The notes beneath the pieces are model-generated. The model saw nothing but the letters and a program-made list of their open reading frames with translations, did not search any database and had not been told where the DNA came from. Below are positions 1 through 7,873 of a DNA stretch of 28,992 nt, one piece after another (position 1 is the stretch's first letter; each line of letters begins with the position of its first letter). Made by a program: the position numbers and the translations under genes. The DNA is from a virus: IMG/VR virus record IMGVR_UViG_3300008267_000602, positions 1 through 28,992 of that record, one strand, 5' to 3'.

Positions 1-37
1 GCTTATATAGATCTAGTAGAAGCAAAGAGGAAAAGCC

Positions 38-211
38 ATGCTACTCGATACGTCTGTTACCGTCGGCCAAAACGTTCGTGCGTTCCTCAATAAGAATGCG
101 CGTGGAAAGGTTGTCGCAGCCAACGGTTCGTTGTTGACAGTTCAGTGGGAAGGTGGTAATATGGTAGAAGTTAATCGGTTCAGTGTTATCGTCATGAAAC
201 CTGGGTACTAA
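38..211 (+). CDS. Small hypothetical protein, 57 aa
   Basis: Not recognised. The start follows an AAGAGGAAAAG ribosome site. The product is a small basic protein whose middle (GKVVAANGSLLTVQWEGG) alternates hydrophobic and polar residues in the way of a small beta-barrel of SH3 or KOW type; this is a shape guess only. The next gene begins 11 bases downstream in the same direction, so the two are probably co-transcribed. Confidence 0.6.
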   Translation: MLLDTSVTVGQNVRAFLNKNARGKVVAANGSLLTVQWEGGNMVEVNRFSVIVMKPGY

Positions 212-221
212 GGAACAACGA

Positions 222-386
222 ATGCAAACTGTACGTGAACTTATCGAAGAAGCTATCGCAGAAGCTCGCATCATGGAGGCTGCTCGAGAAGTATTCGATG
301 TAGATAACATGTTGCTCACCGCTATGCGCTTGAGTGGTGCGCCGTATTCGTTTGTCGAAACAGTATACGAGCGAGCATCAGCATGA
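222..386 (+). CDS. Small hypothetical protein, 54 aa
   Basis: Not recognised. It starts at ATG after an AAGGAACAACGA leader. The protein is largely helical and acidic in its first half (ELIEEAIAEARIMEAAREVF). The stop overlaps the next start as ATGA at 383-386, indicating translational coupling with the following gene. Confidence 0.6.
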   Translation: MQTVRELIEEAIAEARIMEAAREVFDVDNMLLTAMRLSGAPYSFVETVYERASA

Positions 387-706
387 ACTACTTTGGAGCT
401 ACATACACTAAAAGCCGTGATCCTACTGATATCTACTATAAGCGCATTCTTGAGATGATGCGTGATTACAAACTATCAATGCAAGATGCGATCAACTGGG
501 ATATGGATGGCTTTATGCCATACCCTTCTCGTGGAATGATTCTTACTGATGAAGAAGAGATTGACTTTTATCTTCACATAAATTATATTCCAGCTGATAG
601 CCGTACATTCTTCACAGGAGTTGCCCTTGGCTTTTATGACTATACACTCGAAGACAAAGAAGAGGAAACTGACCAAGAGGATGATCGAAGCACAAGCACG
701 CCATGA
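383..706 (+). CDS. Hypothetical protein, 107 aa
   Basis: Not recognised. The start is the ATGA overlap with the preceding gene. The protein is rich in aromatic residues and aspartate, with an acidic tail (EDKEEETDQEDD) that then frays into a short STSTP end. It has no signal peptide or membrane segment. The 3' end overlaps the next gene in another frame by 26 to 71 bases depending on which start that gene uses. Confidence 0.6.
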   Translation: MNYFGATYTKSRDPTDIYYKRILEMMRDYKLSMQDAINWDMDGFMPYPSRGMILTDEEEIDFYLHINYIPADSRTFFTGVALGFYDYTLEDKEEETDQEDDRSTSTP

Positions 707-956
707 CGAATGGCTTGCCTCGATTGGAGTGAATGGCCGTAAGACGCTGAAGGGTGTTGAGCATGTAAATCTTCGTGAAGGTATTGTTGAGAACGCACAG
801 CTCACGAATGGTATTGCTGGTAACGGTACAAAGAAAGAAGCTAACGTATACACTGGTGACTACATCATGGGTATCGCCACTATGCACAAGTCAAACGCTG
901 TCCCGATTACAAGCGGCCAACAAGCTATTGAAGTATCGCAGATGAGGAGGAACTAA
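636..956 (+). CDS. Conserved small phage protein (HKSNAVP family), about 106 aa
   Basis: Family I recognise from marine tailed phages, with unknown function. The hallmarks are an N-terminal KKRKLTKRMIEAQARHDEWL segment, a central GNGTKKEANVYTG motif and the C-terminal GIATMHKSNAVPITSGQQA block ending in MRR. The start is uncertain: ATG 636 keeps the basic KKRKLTK segment that relatives have, ATG 681 would reduce overlap with the upstream gene, and a TTG at 621 directly follows AGGAG. I favour 636. The gene ends inside the left arm of the terminator that follows. Confidence 0.75.
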   Translation: MTIHSKTKKRKLTKRMIEAQARHDEWLASIGVNGRKTLKGVEHVNLREGIVENAQLTNGIAGNGTKKEANVYTGDYIMGIATMHKSNAVPITSGQQAIEVSQMRRN

Positions 957-971
957 GGTTCCTCCTTTTTT
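945..971 (+). terminator. Rho-independent terminator
   Basis: A perfect 9-bp stem (945-953 with 958-966) has a four-base TAAG loop and is followed by a run of T. The left arm lies within the last codons of the upstream gene. A late-promoter octamer begins at the end of the T run, so this point separates two transcription units. Confidence 0.85.
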
Positions 972-978
972 ATAAATA
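971..978 (+). promoter_or_regulatory. T4-type late promoter TATAAATA
   Basis: Exact match to the T4 late-promoter octamer recognised by the phage sigma factor gp55. It sits directly after a terminator and 20 bases before the gene at 998, which begins a late block of structural or virion-associated genes. Confidence 0.8.
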
Positions 979-997
979 CTTTAAATATCAAGAGGTA

Positions 998-2299
998 ATG
1001 ATGGCAACTATTGTCAATAACGCCAAATACGGTGATGGCCATGAAGTCATATTAAAGACGATGCAGCAGCTTCCTGCTGCATCTAAGTTTGCCTTTGCGA
1101 GATACAAATTTGTTCCCGGCGTATCTGTATTTAAAGTAAATCGTACCGCGAAAACAGCGGACGCTGTTATTAACCTTGGCGTTGGTACAGATGTAGTTTA
1201 TTTAACTGATGATAAAGGCAAAGTTTATCGTATCGTCGGTAAAGCATCTACTATTAATGGTACGTTTAACCATAATGGCAATAGTAGCAAATCAATGACA
1301 AATTTGTTAACTGAAATCAAAGAACTTGTTTCAATGTGGGTGTTTGAGAAGTATTTTGAGACTGGAACATTTATCGAAGAAGACGAAATATATTCTAAAC
1401 TAAATGCTGCGAATAAAGAAGGATATAAGACGGTCTACTACGAAAGTGCTTTAAAACAGTTAGCGGCATTGAAACCATATGTGACCGATCCAAAGGGTTA
1501 TACTTACGAAAGACAGGGTCAAGATCGCACGAAAAACCTCTACATCAATGCCCGAAAATTAACACGTAAGCTGAATGATAACTGGAATCCTGCAGACATA
1601 TGGATGATTAAACGTTCGTATAGCATGGAACCATTATACAAAGCTACGAACGCGAACGAACTGAATGGCTTACTCGCAGACGCAGTAGAAACGCAAGACA
1701 TTATTCCAATTTCGCTGAAGCAGATCGTTACTCCGTCTGCTAAGTTTAGTTTAGTCGACTCAGCTAAACAGCTTGATGGTGATGTTGATTTAGATTTTAC
1801 ACTAAAAGAAATTCAGCTTACAAGCTCTTTCGCAAACTTCTTTGTTGTTACGAATTCAAGATTCGCAGTCAGAGGCGGCTTTAAATCATCAGGGCAAACA
1901 TTATCTGTCTCGCTTGAAGGCAAGATGATGGGTGCAAAGTATCAAATGGGTGCTATTGATGCTCGCTGGTTTGCAAATACAGTTCAGACTCAGTACTCTC
2001 ATCGCCTAATTGGTGGTGTTGGTGTTGATTTGAACTATATGGACACGGCTAAGCAGCAACTGAAAGAAATCATTCAGCGCAATGGTATGCCGTCTGGAAA
2101 AATTTCTAGTTATGACGACGCTATCAAAATGGTTGATTCGGCGGACGAACTTACTAAGAAAAGATTTATTGCTCTTATGTCTTATTTGTATGTGCTTACA
2201 GTAAAACCTGGCCGTGATCTTCCTTCATTCATGAAACAATGCTATTTCTCAGCAAAGAAAATTTCAAGTGACGCTAGCGTCTATGTTCTCATATCTTAA
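998..2299 (+). CDS. Conserved phage protein of unknown function, 433 aa
   Basis: I do not recognise a domain. The start is ATG 998 or the adjacent ATG 1001, both behind AAGAGGT. The protein is soluble, with a segment NPADIWMIKRSY near residue 205 that recalls NPxDIW motifs in other large phage proteins; that likeness does not give a function. It is the first gene after a terminator plus late promoter and is followed within 9 bases by the HAD phosphatase gene, so it probably belongs to the same late unit of virion or head-associated proteins. It lacks the capsid-targeting-like N terminus of its two downstream neighbours. Confidence 0.75.
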   Translation: MMATIVNNAKYGDGHEVILKTMQQLPAASKFAFARYKFVPGVSVFKVNRTAKTADAVINLGVGTDVVYLTDDKGKVYRIVGKASTINGTFNHNGNSSKSMTNLLTEIKELVSMWVFEKYFETGTFIEEDEIYSKLNAANKEGYKTVYYESALKQLAALKPYVTDPKGYTYERQGQDRTKNLYINARKLTRKLNDNWNPADIWMIKRSYSMEPLYKATNANELNGLLADAVETQDIIPISLKQIVTPSAKFSLVDSAKQLDGDVDLDFTLKEIQLTSSFANFFVVTNSRFAVRGGFKSSGQTLSVSLEGKMMGAKYQMGAIDARWFANTVQTQYSHRLIGGVGVDLNYMDTAKQQLKEIIQRNGMPSGKISSYDDAIKMVDSADELTKKRFIALMSYLYVLTVKPGRDLPSFMKQCYFSAKKISSDASVYVLIS

Positions 2300-2308
2300 G
2301 GTGTCTTA

Positions 2309-2914
2309 ATGCTTTCATTCAGATCATTCATAACAGAACAGACTCGCGGTAAAGGTCTTACTATTTTTGACATAGACGAGACACTTTTTCAGACAAAAGC
2401 TTTGGTTAAGGTAGTGAAGGACGGAAAAGTAGTTCAGTCTCTCGATAACCAAGCTTTTAATACATATAAGCTTAAGGACGGTGAGTCGTACGACTTCGGT
2501 GAATTTACTTCAGCTGAGATCTTCCAGAACACCTCTGTTCCTATCATGAAGATGGTTCAAAAGGCAAAAGCAATTATACGTAATGCGGTAAATGCTGGGT
2601 CTAGAGTTATTATCGTGACTGCTAGATCTGACTTTGACGATAAGAAAAAGTTCCTTGATACATTTCGTAGATATGGAATAGATATAGATAAGGTGTATGT
2701 TGAAAGAGCGGGTAACTTAGGTCTAGGATCGAGCGCAAAGAACAAACGCTTTATATTTCATAAATACCTACGTAAGGGAGAGTACGAGAGAGTACGCTTC
2801 TTTGATGACGCGATGTCAAACATTACGATGTTTAAGGCTCTTGCAAAGCAGTATCCGGACATATCGTTCGAAGCATATCACGTTCACCATGACGGATCAG
2901 TAAGGAAAGTATGA
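2309..2914 (+). CDS. HAD-superfamily phosphatase with capsid-targeting-like N terminus
   Basis: A 201-residue HAD hydrolase. Motif I is FDIDETLF near residues 20-27 (nucleophile in the DxDxT pattern), motif II is IIVTARS near residue 100, and motif IV is the RFFDDAMSN acidic pair near residue 165, with lysines (KYLRKGEY) before it. Such enzymes remove phosphate from small molecules or from polynucleotide 3' ends, as in the phosphatase domain of T4 polynucleotide kinase; which applies here is not visible. The first ten residues, MLSFRSFITE, match the T4 capsid-targeting sequence MKTYQEFIAE in layout, including an IxE site at residues 8-10. The gene is coupled to the next by a stop/start overlap. 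Confidence 0.85.
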   Translation: MLSFRSFITEQTRGKGLTIFDIDETLFQTKALVKVVKDGKVVQSLDNQAFNTYKLKDGESYDFGEFTSAEIFQNTSVPIMKMVQKAKAIIRNAVNAGSRVIIVTARSDFDDKKKFLDTFRRYGIDIDKVYVERAGNLGLGSSAKNKRFIFHKYLRKGEYERVRFFDDAMSNITMFKALAKQYPDISFEAYHVHHDGSVRKV

Positions 2915-4143
2915 TGTTATCATTCGACCGGTTTCTTGTAGAATCAAAGAACACTCACATGGAGCATATCGAGGATAATATCCTCAATGCGGGTGTCGAG
3001 GGTGCACGTCAGTCGATTAACTATCTTCGTTCTCTTCGTGACATGCTAGCAGGCAACTCTACGAAGTCGGTGAACGTAACGATTAAATGGGATGGCGCAC
3101 CAGCAGTCTTTGTCGGTATTGATCCAACAGATGGTAAATTCTTTGTAGCAAAGAAGGGTATCTTCAATAAGGACCCAAAGGTGTATAAGACACCAGCTGA
3201 TATTGATGCAGATACGTCAGGTGATTTGAACACTAAGCTCAAGATTGCTCTTGAAGAGCTCTCAAAGCTTGGTATTACAGGAGTGGTACAAGGTGACTTC
3301 TTATATTCGAAAGAAGATATTCGAGAAGTGGATATTGATGGAGAATCGTATATTACTTTCCATCCTAACACGATTGTTTACGCGATACCGAAGAACAGCC
3401 AACTTGCTCGTGAAATCCTTGCCTCAAGAATCGGTGTGGTCTGGCACACTACATACCGAGGAAACACTCTTGAATCAATGTCAGCGAGTTTTGGAGAGGA
3501 GATCGCAAGCGGCCTCAAGAAAACGAAATCGGTCTGGTCAGTAGACGCAGTTTACAAAGATGTTTCTGGTTCCGCTAACTTTAATGCAGCAGAAACAAAA
3601 GAAGTAACTGAGCTATTGTCAAAGGCAGGTAAGATCTTCTCAGGCTTAAAGAGATCTGCGCTTGATGGTATTTCGGATAATGATGATCTTCTTATGCGAG
3701 TAAAAGCTTACATTAACACAAAGGTTCGTGTCGGTGAACGTATTGGTAACACCTCTCAGTTCGTCGATGGTCTTATGAAGTATGTACATGACTTTTATCA
3801 AAAAGAGATTGACAAGAAAGCGACCGATAAGGCAAAAGCTGCTGGAGAAGCAAAGCGTGCAGAAGTCATGAAGTACTTTGCAAACACTCCTAAAACTGAA
3901 ATTGTGAAAATCTTTGATATGTACAATCTCATCGTCGATGCTAAGCATTTGATTATTCGTAAGCTCGACAAAGCAAAACAGATTGGAACGTTCCTTAAAA
4001 CTGCTGATGGCTACAAAGTCACTGAGCAAGAGGGATTCGTTGCTATCGATCACATGGGTAAGAATGCTGTGAAACTTGTAGATAGACTACAGTTTAGCCA
4101 TGCAAACTTCTCGTCAGACATTATCAAAGGATGGCAGCGTTAA
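2911..4143 (+). CDS. Nucleotidyltransferase/ligase-like phage protein (KWDG motif, DUF6267-like)
   Basis: About 410 residues. I recall this as a family conserved in marine T4-like phages (probably DUF6267). The THMEHIEDNILN segment near residue 15 is typical. It carries IKWDGAPAVF at residues 57-66 (counting from ATG 2914), a fit to the KxDG motif I of covalent nucleotidyltransferases such as DNA and RNA ligases. FFVAKKGIFN follows about 18 residues later and GVVQGDFLY sits near residue 125, in plausible places for the next ligase motifs. Two adjacent ATGs exist; starting at 2914 gives MLSFDRFLVE, which aligns exactly with the upstream HAD protein and the T4 capsid-targeting motif (LxE at 8-10). 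Ligase activity is an inference. Confidence 0.75.
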   Translation: MMLSFDRFLVESKNTHMEHIEDNILNAGVEGARQSINYLRSLRDMLAGNSTKSVNVTIKWDGAPAVFVGIDPTDGKFFVAKKGIFNKDPKVYKTPADIDADTSGDLNTKLKIALEELSKLGITGVVQGDFLYSKEDIREVDIDGESYITFHPNTIVYAIPKNSQLAREILASRIGVVWHTTYRGNTLESMSASFGEEIASGLKKTKSVWSVDAVYKDVSGSANFNAAETKEVTELLSKAGKIFSGLKRSALDGISDNDDLLMRVKAYINTKVRVGERIGNTSQFVDGLMKYVHDFYQKEIDKKATDKAKAAGEAKRAEVMKYFANTPKTEIVKIFDMYNLIVDAKHLIIRKLDKAKQIGTFLKTADGYKVTEQEGFVAIDHMGKNAVKLVDRLQFSHANFSSDIIKGWQR

Positions 4144-5450
4144 TGGCACAGTTTAGAACAGACACTTCTAAATATTCACTCGACAATAAAACCCTGTTTG
4201 AAGTAAATATGCTTAGCAGTAGATTTACTGCGTCAGGGACAGCAACCGATGCTTTCGGCCGTCTAAGAGTTGCAAATCCACTTACATTGTTTGATTCATT
4301 TCACCGTTATCAAGACAACGGTAAATTTTCTACTAGCACAAGCGGTACGGCAAATACACAATATCAAGCAAACGAATCTGTAGTAGATTTGAATGTGGGT
4401 ACTGCATCGGGTGATAGATGCTATCGCGAAACAAAAAGAGTTTTCGCGTATCAGCCTGGCAAGTCATTGCTCATCATGAACACGTTCGCGATGAATGAGC
4501 AAAAAGCAAATCTGAGACAGCGCGTTGGCTACTTCAATTCGCAGAATGGTGTGTTCCTCGAAAATGATGGTACCGGCAATTACCTCGTACTGAGAACATA
4601 CACGTCTGGATCTGTTGTAGAAACTAGAGTTGCACAAGCAAACTGGAATATCGACAAGTTTGACGGCACAGGGGCCTCTTCGCAATCAGGACACCCAGAT
4701 CGCGGAAATCTAAATACTGCTAAATCAAACATTTTCTGGGTTGATATTGAATGGTTAGGCGTTGGTGATGTTCGCTGCGGGTTTGTAGTTGACGGATTGA
4801 TGGTGCCTGCACATGTATTTCACAATGATAATCTTAACGCAACTACTTATATGACGACTGCTATTCTACCTGTTCGATATGAAATTGAAAATACCGGTAT
4901 AACAGCATCTGTATCTAAGATGAAACAAATCTGCTCAACGGTTGTTTCAGAAGGTGGATATACGCTTGAAGGTAGAGCAAGAAGCGTTAGCATACCGATC
5001 ACCACTCCAAAAGACTTGCCAACAGCAGGAACTTTTACACCTGTCATGTCAATCAGGCTGAAAGATTCGTTCAAAGATGCACTAGCGGTATTGAAGGATG
5101 TTGAGTTCTTCGGCATAACAAACAATACGAGTTATCGGTACAAGATTATTATCGGTGGCACGTTAACTGATGCATCATGGGCATCTGCTGCATCGGATTC
5201 GCCTATCGAATATGACCTTGCTGCAACGGCAATCTCTGGTGGAAGAGATGCACAAGTTGGTTATGTCAATGTCTCCGCTGGTGCTGGCGGGGCAGCAGTG
5301 AATCTTGGAAGAGAAACATTGTTTACATATCAGTTTGAAAGAGACCCATTCGCGGTGAGTGATGCCGGTACAATCATCACACTTGCTGCTACTGGTGCAG
5401 CAAACGGCAACGATGGGGTCGGGGCAATGACTTGGGAAGAAATCACGTAA
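4143..5450 (+). CDS. Virion structural protein, 435 aa
   Basis: I chose the ATG at 4143, which overlaps the upstream stop by one base and lies about 12 bases after AAAGG; an in-frame ATG at 4131 has no room for a ribosome site. The protein is rich in small and polar residues and in TGTA, GTAS and GAGG runs, as in beta-rich particle proteins. Its FDSFHRYQDNGKFS and ETKRVFAYQPGKSLLIMNTF segments recur in virion proteins of large marine phages. It may be a head or tail decoration or fibre-associated protein. It is the last gene of the late unit beginning at 998. Confidence 0.7.
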   Translation: MAQFRTDTSKYSLDNKTLFEVNMLSSRFTASGTATDAFGRLRVANPLTLFDSFHRYQDNGKFSTSTSGTANTQYQANESVVDLNVGTASGDRCYRETKRVFAYQPGKSLLIMNTFAMNEQKANLRQRVGYFNSQNGVFLENDGTGNYLVLRTYTSGSVVETRVAQANWNIDKFDGTGASSQSGHPDRGNLNTAKSNIFWVDIEWLGVGDVRCGFVVDGLMVPAHVFHNDNLNATTYMTTAILPVRYEIENTGITASVSKMKQICSTVVSEGGYTLEGRARSVSIPITTPKDLPTAGTFTPVMSIRLKDSFKDALAVLKDVEFFGITNNTSYRYKIIIGGTLTDASWASAASDSPIEYDLAATAISGGRDAQVGYVNVSAGAGGAAVNLGRETLFTYQFERDPFAVSDAGTIITLAATGAANGNDGVGAMTWEEIT

Positions 5451-5499
5451 GTGACTACCGGCTATACCTAAATGTCAATGTAAACTGTCGACTTTTTGT

Positions 5500-5507
5500 G
5501 ATAAATA
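5500..5507 (+). promoter_or_regulatory. Possible late promoter GATAAATA
   Basis: One-base variant of the T4 late octamer, 37 bases before the gene at 5545. The 94-base gap also holds an 11-base palindrome, GTATAGTATAC at 5524-5534, just before the ribosome site. Confidence 0.5.
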
Positions 5508-5544
5508 TATCCGTATGACAAAGGTATAGTATACGGAGAAAAGA

Positions 5545-5772
5545 ATGTACGCCGCTGTAAATGAAACTGCTCGAGCAATTAGCCCGCTTAGCATCGCAAT
5601 ATCAAATGGAATCCTTCGCTCGATCGAACTTATGCTAAAAGCAATTCCATCTGGATCAAAAGAAAAAAAGATTAGAGATCTCGCTCATTCACTTAAGTTT
5701 GAGTACCCACACGAATCACTTGATTATGTTACGAACATGGCTGCTAATATTTATGAGGATGGTCGCAAATGA
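5545..5772 (+). CDS. Small hypothetical protein, 75 aa
   Basis: Not recognised. A strong ribosome site (ACGGAGAAAAG) precedes ATG 5545. The protein is mostly helical with a mildly hydrophobic first half (ISPLSIAISNGILRSIELML) that is too interrupted for a clear membrane span, and an acidic C terminus. The stop overlaps the next start as ATGA. Confidence 0.65.
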   Translation: MYAAVNETARAISPLSIAISNGILRSIELMLKAIPSGSKEKKIRDLAHSLKFEYPHESLDYVTNMAANIYEDGRK

Positions 5773-5834
5773 TAGATCCAGATCACTCATACTTTAAAGA
5801 CATTGACGACAAAAAGAAAAATGGTGGCAAGTAA
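5769..5834 (+). CDS. Possible micro-protein, 21 aa
   Basis: A 22-codon ORF joined to its neighbours at both ends: ATGA with the gene before and TAATG with the gene after. The product is very polar (DIDDKKKNGG). It may be a real peptide or only a coupling element that carries ribosomes to the gene at 5834. Confidence 0.4.
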   Translation: MIDPDHSYFKDIDDKKKNGGK

Positions 5835-5974
5835 TGTGGAAAAAGATAGTTAAATTTTTTGAGAGATACGACGAGAAAACTTGGGCTCACAAGTATCTTT
5901 CTGAGTCGTATGATCATATCGATCTTGAACGTAGAATGGAAGAGCTTGACCGTCGTGGTATCCGCTGGTACTGA
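5834..5974 (+). CDS. DUF3563-like small protein, 46 aa
   Basis: Starts in a TAATG overlap with the preceding micro-ORF, with GGTGG upstream. The C-terminal half (YDHIDLERRMEELDRRGI) matches the pattern of the DUF3563 family, small proteins common in Rhizobiales and Burkholderiales: an aromatic/basic N-terminal helix, then an xDLERRxRELxR block. The function of the family is unknown. Its presence is a weak hint of an alpha- or betaproteobacterial host. Confidence 0.65.
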   Translation: MWKKIVKFFERYDEKTWAHKYLSESYDHIDLERRMEELDRRGIRWY

Positions 5975-5982
5975 TCAATCAC

Positions 5983-5990
5983 AATAAATA
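5983..5990 (+). promoter_or_regulatory. Possible late promoter AATAAATA
   Basis: Variant of the late octamer placed 11 bases before the terminator hairpin at 6001. Transcripts from it would begin near 5997 and carry the whole hairpin at their 5' end before reaching the methyltransferase gene. Confidence 0.45.
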
Positions 5991-6000
5991 GAATTGAGTC

Positions 6001-6026
6001 AAGGAGAGTTTCGGCTCTCCTTTTTT
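6001..6026 (+). terminator. Rho-independent terminator
   Basis: Stem of 6 G-C-rich pairs (GGAGAG with CTCTCC) extended by two A-T pairs, with a TTTCGG loop, followed by six T. It ends the small-gene unit and separates it from the modification cassette. Confidence 0.85.
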
Positions 6027-6039
6027 ATTGGAGGAAGAT

Positions 6040-6597
6040 ATGGTAATAATGGATCGTGGCCACAACGGCGGTAATGTGTGGCGTTGGCAGACTCTTGAAA
6101 GATTTGTGAAAGAAAATAATTGGACTAATGGCGCAGAACTCGGTGTTTGGTATGGCGAAACATTCAAGCGTTTAGTAAATAACTGTCCAGATCTTCGTTT
6201 GTTTGGTGTTGACTTATATGCAGAACAACCTGAGAATGATGGGCCGCAAAAGTACATTCCGGGCGAAGATGGTCACGTATGGAAGCATGAACAATACTAT
6301 GAAGATATTAAGTCTTTTTGTGATGCATCGAACGGTAGAGCAACTATCTATCGTGGATACACTAATGAAGCGTCAAAGCTTGTTGAAGATGAGAGCCTAG
6401 ATTTTGTATTCATCGATGCAGACCATTCATTTAAGGGTGTAGATGAAGATATTATTCATTGGATGCCAAAGGTGAAAAAGGGCGGGTACATGATTGGGCA
6501 TGATATTCATTGGCCGACTGTAAAAGAAGCTGTAGAAAAGCATTTTGGCGAAAACTACTTTAAAGAACAAGATTTTATTTGGTATGTGATAAAATGA
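6040..6597 (+). CDS. Class I SAM-dependent methyltransferase (Methyltransf_24-like)
   Basis: A 185-residue protein. Start ATG 6040 follows GGAGGAAG. The fold is indicated by GAELGVWYGETFKRL (the glycine-rich SAM loop, about residue 31), FGVDLYAEQ (acidic end of strand 2), LDFVFIDADHSFKGV (strand 4 with IDADH) and KKGGYMIGHDIH near the C terminus. Proteins of this set often modify sugars or small metabolites; the substrate is not visible here. It opens a four-gene cassette with an FkbM methyltransferase and two glycosyltransferases, so a role in making or altering a glycan is likely. The stop overlaps the next start (ATGA). Confidence 0.85.
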   Translation: MVIMDRGHNGGNVWRWQTLERFVKENNWTNGAELGVWYGETFKRLVNNCPDLRLFGVDLYAEQPENDGPQKYIPGEDGHVWKHEQYYEDIKSFCDASNGRATIYRGYTNEASKLVEDESLDFVFIDADHSFKGVDEDIIHWMPKVKKGGYMIGHDIHWPTVKEAVEKHFGENYFKEQDFIWYVIK

Positions 6598-7223
6598 TAA
6601 ATGACGAACTTGCTATGAGAACTGTTGCCATCGAAGGTGTAGATAAATTACTCTGGCCAGTACGTGACTTTAATGCTTTTCATTGGCCACTTCAAGATTG
6701 GATACGCGACAAAGAAGCTTTTCTAAAATTTGTAAAAGCAAGAGATGTTGTAGTACAAGCTGGTGGATGTTGTGGTATGTATCCTCGATTCTACAAGAAT
6801 CATTTTAAGCGTGTGTACACGTTTGAACCGAATCCTACAAATTATTATTGTCTTGAAAGAAACTGCGAGGTTGAAGGTATTCATCACCAAAATGTTGCAC
6901 TCGGTTCTGCAGAAAAACTAGTAAGCCTTGATTCACCGACTGCACCTGGAGAAGAAAATAACGTCGGCATGTATACAGTGAATGAAAATCCGGGTGAAGT
7001 AAAAATGATCACTATCGATAGCTTAGGCCTTGATGAGTGTGATCTAATTCACTTTGATCTTGAAGGATATGAGACCGAGGCTTTAAAAGGTGCTATAAAT
7101 TTAATTGAGAAGTGTAATCCAGTCATTATAACAGAAAGAGCTTGTGGTCGGGAATTGCTCGAATCAATCGGCTACCGTATAGTTCAAAGAACTTCTATGG
7201 ATTCTATTTTTGTGAGAGGTTGA
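6594..7223 (+). CDS. FkbM-family methyltransferase
   Basis: A 209-residue protein starting at the ATGA overlap. Motifs are VVVQAGGCCGMYPRFY (SAM loop, in place of the usual DxGAxxG), VYTFEPNPTNY (the FEP motif of FkbM proteins), MITIDSLGLDECDLIHFDLEGYE (IDSL and DxEG hallmarks) and the C-terminal ITERAC strand. FkbM enzymes O-methylate sugars or polyketides and are common in surface-glycan loci. The loop has Q-A-G-G where most homologues have D-x-G, a mild deviation. Confidence 0.85.
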   Translation: MINDELAMRTVAIEGVDKLLWPVRDFNAFHWPLQDWIRDKEAFLKFVKARDVVVQAGGCCGMYPRFYKNHFKRVYTFEPNPTNYYCLERNCEVEGIHHQNVALGSAEKLVSLDSPTAPGEENNVGMYTVNENPGEVKMITIDSLGLDECDLIHFDLEGYETEALKGAINLIEKCNPVIITERACGRELLESIGYRIVQRTSMDSIFVRG

Positions 7224-7225
7224 AT

Positions 7226-7873
7226 ATGAATATTGAAAAGAAGATGACGCAGATCTGGATCGGACCAAGACCTGCACCTATGAAGTGGATGAATACTTGG
7301 AAAGAAAAACATCCGGATTGGGAATACAGTATCTTTACTCAACAAGATCTTGAGTCAAGAAAATTCCACAATCAGCACCTAATCGACCATTATTATGCCA
7401 TGGGATTATATAGCGGAGTTTCTGACTTAATCAGATATGAACTATTGTACGAGCGAGGTGGTTTCTTTCCAGAAGCAGACTTCTTGTGCATGGAAAACAC
7501 CGATGAACTCTTTACTGCCCCAAAAGAATTCTGCTACACTTGTTATGAACAAGAAAAGATTCGTCCGGGATTTGTACAGCCTATTCTTGCAGCAAACCCT
7601 GGCAATGATTTCGTGAAAACACTCATCGATATCTTGCATCCTTTGCGTACTGATCAGATGAGTAAGTACCCATGGAAATCTACCGGTAACGAATGGTTAT
7701 CAAAAGTTATTCCAAATTACAAGCCAAACATCGTAATTTGGCCTTCACATTACTTTATCCCAACTCATTACGACCGCGCGATGCCAAATTATAATGGTAC
7801 AGATAAAGTTTATGCTCATCACTTATGGGGTTCAACCGGCGGCGGCGTCGATTATCGGGAAGGTGTAAAATGA
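7226..7873 (+). CDS. Glycosyltransferase, Gly_transf_sug / Och1-like
   Basis: A 215-residue protein. I chose ATG 7226 after GAGAGGT, three bases beyond the upstream stop. IPKIIHQ-like IEKKMTQIWIGP starts the protein, followed by SGVSDLIRYELLYERGGFF, the signature SDxxRYxxLYxxGG block of Och1-type sugar transferases near residue 62. The metal-binding DxD that should follow reads PEADF, so the first aspartate is replaced by glutamate. The C-terminal YAHHLWGSTGG is the conserved His-Trp end. It probably transfers a sugar to a phage or host glycan. Confidence 0.8.
   Translation: MNIEKKMTQIWIGPRPAPMKWMNTWKEKHPDWEYSIFTQQDLESRKFHNQHLIDHYYAMGLYSGVSDLIRYELLYERGGFFPEADFLCMENTDELFTAPKEFCYTCYEQEKIRPGFVQPILAANPGNDFVKTLIDILHPLRTDQMSKYPWKSTGNEWLSKVIPNYKPNIVIWPSHYFIPTHYDRAMPNYNGTDKVYAHHLWGSTGGGVDYREGVK

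Noticed and set aside
1-93. Open frame from the window edge to a TAA at 91-93
   Set aside because: It overlaps the gene at 38 by 56 bases and cannot be told from chance without the upstream sequence.
476-887. Two long minus-strand ORFs opposite the genes at 383 and 636
   Set aside because: They have no ribosome site or recognisable sequence, and they shadow plus-strand genes with clear coupling and a known family.
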